From Papilionanthe hookeriana x Papilionanthe teres (Eukaryota > Streptophyta > Magnoliopsida > Asparagales > Orchidaceae), in contig CM040434.1 in the NCBI GenBank assembly GCA_022702705.1, positions 19,325,771 through 19,389,770 on the forward strand: a stretch of 64,000 nt of DNA. The letters run 5' to 3'. The translations under genes were made by a program, and so were the position numbers. The notes under the pieces were generated by a model. It ran no database searches. It had not been told where the DNA came from and worked only from the letters and a program-made list of their open reading frames with translations. Shown here piece by piece: positions 62,258 through 64,000 of this stretch (position 1 is the stretch's first letter; each line of letters begins with the position of its first letter).

Positions 62258-63051
62258 TTGTCGGCGGGAGCGGAGGAGCTTAGACTGGCAAGGGGAAGAA
62301 GTCGGTGTCCGAGTTCGGCATGCGGATAGGCCAAGGAAAGAAGAAATGCCGGAGAAAAAGGAGGTGCCGAGGTGATCGTCGGCGAAGAAGGCTGGCCGAC
62401 GAGAGGTGCTTGCCGACAAGGAGCGGTGGCGGCGAGCATCCAAGCCTGTTTATCGCGATAGCCAGGTGAGGCATGTGTGTGGCTCGGCTAGCGACTAAAG
62501 AAGGACTACCGGAATGGCGGCATCGGTGGCGAGGTGGTCGTCGGTTGCCAGCAGGAGGGACGGCCGCCGGTGAGGTTTCACGCGAGAGCCCGGAGGGAGC
62601 TACGGAGAGCTTCCCAAGGAATGGTAGAGAGCTTCATTTATTTTCTTTTTTGTCAGGGAGAGAAGAAAAAAGGAAAGTGATAAATGAAGGAGTTCGCAGC
62701 TCGAGGAGGCTAGGAGCATGAGTTTTTTTATTCTTTTTTTAGCAGCATGCGTGAGCTGATACAATAGAATAGGATTCACTTTGTTTATTAATAATTTTCT
62801 TATCTTATTTTGGTAGCTGCATGCAATGGACAACTAAGAGAGAGGGCAAGGGATAGATGAGAGAGGCAGCCATGCGAGATCTTTTATATATATATATATA
62901 TACTTATATATATATACAAATATATATATATACTTATATATTGATAGCTTATGGCATGCGCGAGAGATAAGGTAAGGGATAATAGTTTTTTTTGTTTTAT
63001 TTCATTATAATATAATAACAATAATAGTATTTTTATTATAATAATAATAAT

Positions 63052-63088
<37 letters not shown>

Positions 63089-63404
63089 ATTCTCACGTCC
63101 TTTTTTTCGTTGAATAAATCCTCGCAGTGAAATAAACATCTCTTTAGGTAAAATCGACGTTCCGGGCTCACTCGCGTCGTCTATTTCATCATCCAGAGTC
63201 GTCGATGTGTAAAAATGCCGACCAGCCGTTCGCCTAGCGAAAGCCAAAGCCTAGCCGCATGAACTCGGCAACGTGCCCCTCAACACGCGCTGAAAGGTCA
63301 CGGGTGGGTGTCTGAACTACCAGATGCTACGAACGTGTCGTAGACTATCCCGAGTCACGCAGGTGGATACCATACACTCATGACATCAAAAATTGATGCC
63401 AACA

Positions 63405-63409
63405 GTATT
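63405..63409. repeat. Target site duplication of element D, right copy
   Basis: gtatt, identical to 44740-44744. Confidence 0.9.
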
Positions 63410-64000
63410 TAATAGAAATCATTGTGTCCTAATGAGCATAAGTGCTTGTGCAAAGCGCCCGGAAAACTATAATCAAAATAAAGCAAGAGTTCATCTCTTT
63501 GCGTAAAAATAAACAGGCTACATGAACAAAAATAATAAAATAGGTCAGGGATCGTTAGGTCGACCAATTATCCAAAAAAAAAGGTGTTCAGGCATCATAT
63601 ATACATGCCTGATTCTAATTTCTATACAATAAAGTAAATTCAAAACTAAGGTATGAGTCATAGAAACACTACTCCTGGTCTATGCCACGTGATTCTGAAT
63701 ATCAACCGTCTTGGAACCTATGATCGTATCTCACTTTTCACATAGAATCAATGCTAGAGAATCTAAACAAAAGTTCATGTGAAATAAAAAAAAAAACAAA
63801 TTGTATTGAAAATATTAGTGCAGATTATCTCATGCAATCATACAGTGAACCATGCTCGGTAGGAGGGGAGCTAAACAACACCTGCAAAAAGATATTAACT
63901 CAAATCATGGTTGCGCATCTCTGTTGAACATGGTTCCCTGCAAAAATGACTGCCTCTAACATACTAGTGCAAACACTTCACACTGAATAAACATATAAAA
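63410..64000 (-). mobile_element. Element E: diverged LTR fragment related to element D
   Basis: Aligns in order with D LTR 46250-46800: shared blocks include tctatacaa, cctggtc..ccacgtg, gaacc.atg..cgtatct, gtgaaccatgc and ggggagctaaac. It is the same orientation as D and clearly older. It continues beyond the window; the matching left flank must lie in or beyond the gap at 44716. Confidence 0.8.

Larger units (their letters stand above)
44745..63404 (-). mobile_element. Element D: non-autonomous LTR retrotransposon with Tat-like signals
   Basis: LTRs lie at 44745-48948 and 58101-63404, with perfect 5-bp target duplications. The primer site next to the right LTR and the polypurine tract next to the left LTR set the minus orientation. 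The 9.1-kb interior shows none of gag, protease, RT, RNase H or integrase in any frame, so the element must rely on proteins from elsewhere, most simply a Tat-lineage relative with the same primer and polypurine sites. It fits the large retrotransposon derivative class. Confidence 0.9.
58101..63404 (-). repeat. Element D 5' LTR (right copy, 5.3 kb)
   Basis: Matches the left LTR plus a 1,108-bp block at 61150-62257. It also has an extra ggtcggtggaccgaactatg step near 60950. Small reading frames within it (60446-60730 and others) match those of the left copy and show no domain. Confidence 0.93.

Noticed and set aside
62040..62439. Reading frames with long Ile-Tyr repeats
   Set aside because: Pure translation of the (AT)n microsatellite.
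1..64000. Host genes, tRNA or rRNA genes
   Set aside because: No exon-intron gene structure, conserved host protein (other than the element-borne AlkB domain) or RNA gene could be recognised on either strand.

Overview
The window is plant nuclear DNA, almost certainly from a flowering plant with a large, transposon-rich genome. I find no ordinary host gene, no tRNA or rRNA gene, and nothing bacterial. The identification rests on two plant-specific Ty3/gypsy groups: a Tat/Ogre-type element (gag-pol with a second RNase H, primer site of the TGGCGACTC type) and an Athila-type element (primer site matching tRNA-Asp). A run of 22 Ns and a systematic CAG/CTG error pattern point to a draft assembly.

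The left two thirds is a nest. Element A (2921-30368, minus strand, 27.4 kb) has two nearly identical 7.04-kb LTRs. Read right to left it holds 5' LTR, primer site, pre-gag ORF, gag, protease, reverse transcriptase, RNase H, a second (archaeal-type) RNase H, integrase, then an extra ORF, an 83-88 bp tandem array, polypurine tract and 3' LTR. A sits inside an older, diverged LTR of its own family (B, plus strand; halves at 1-2920 and 30369-31973). B in turn lies in the 5' LTR of a decayed Athila-like element C (31974-43168). C has lost the end of RT, RNase H and the start of integrase, and carries env-position ORFs in more than one copy. Another Athila-type fragment (43169-44715) runs into the assembly gap.

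The right third is element D (44745-63404, minus strand, 18.7 kb, TSD gtatt). It has Tat-like primer and polypurine sites and long LTRs (4.2 and 5.3 kb), but its 9.1-kb interior has no gag or pol and consists largely of minisatellites, so it looks non-autonomous. It lies in a diverged LTR of a relative (E, from 63410).

The most notable content is the extra ORF of element A (12702-14176, minus strand). Its C-terminal half is an AlkB-type 2-oxoglutarate/Fe(II) dioxygenase closest to plant ALKBH9-type RNA m6A demethylases, with the HxD...H...RxS residues present. It lies downstream of integrase, behind a good splice-acceptor sequence, where other elements carry env-like genes. A retrotransposon encoding its own RNA demethylase could act on the methylation of its transcripts. 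The frame breaks in A should not be taken at face value: many coincide with a CAG/CTG-to-CG pattern that also separates the LTR pairs, which looks like a sequencing or consensus error at CHG sites.
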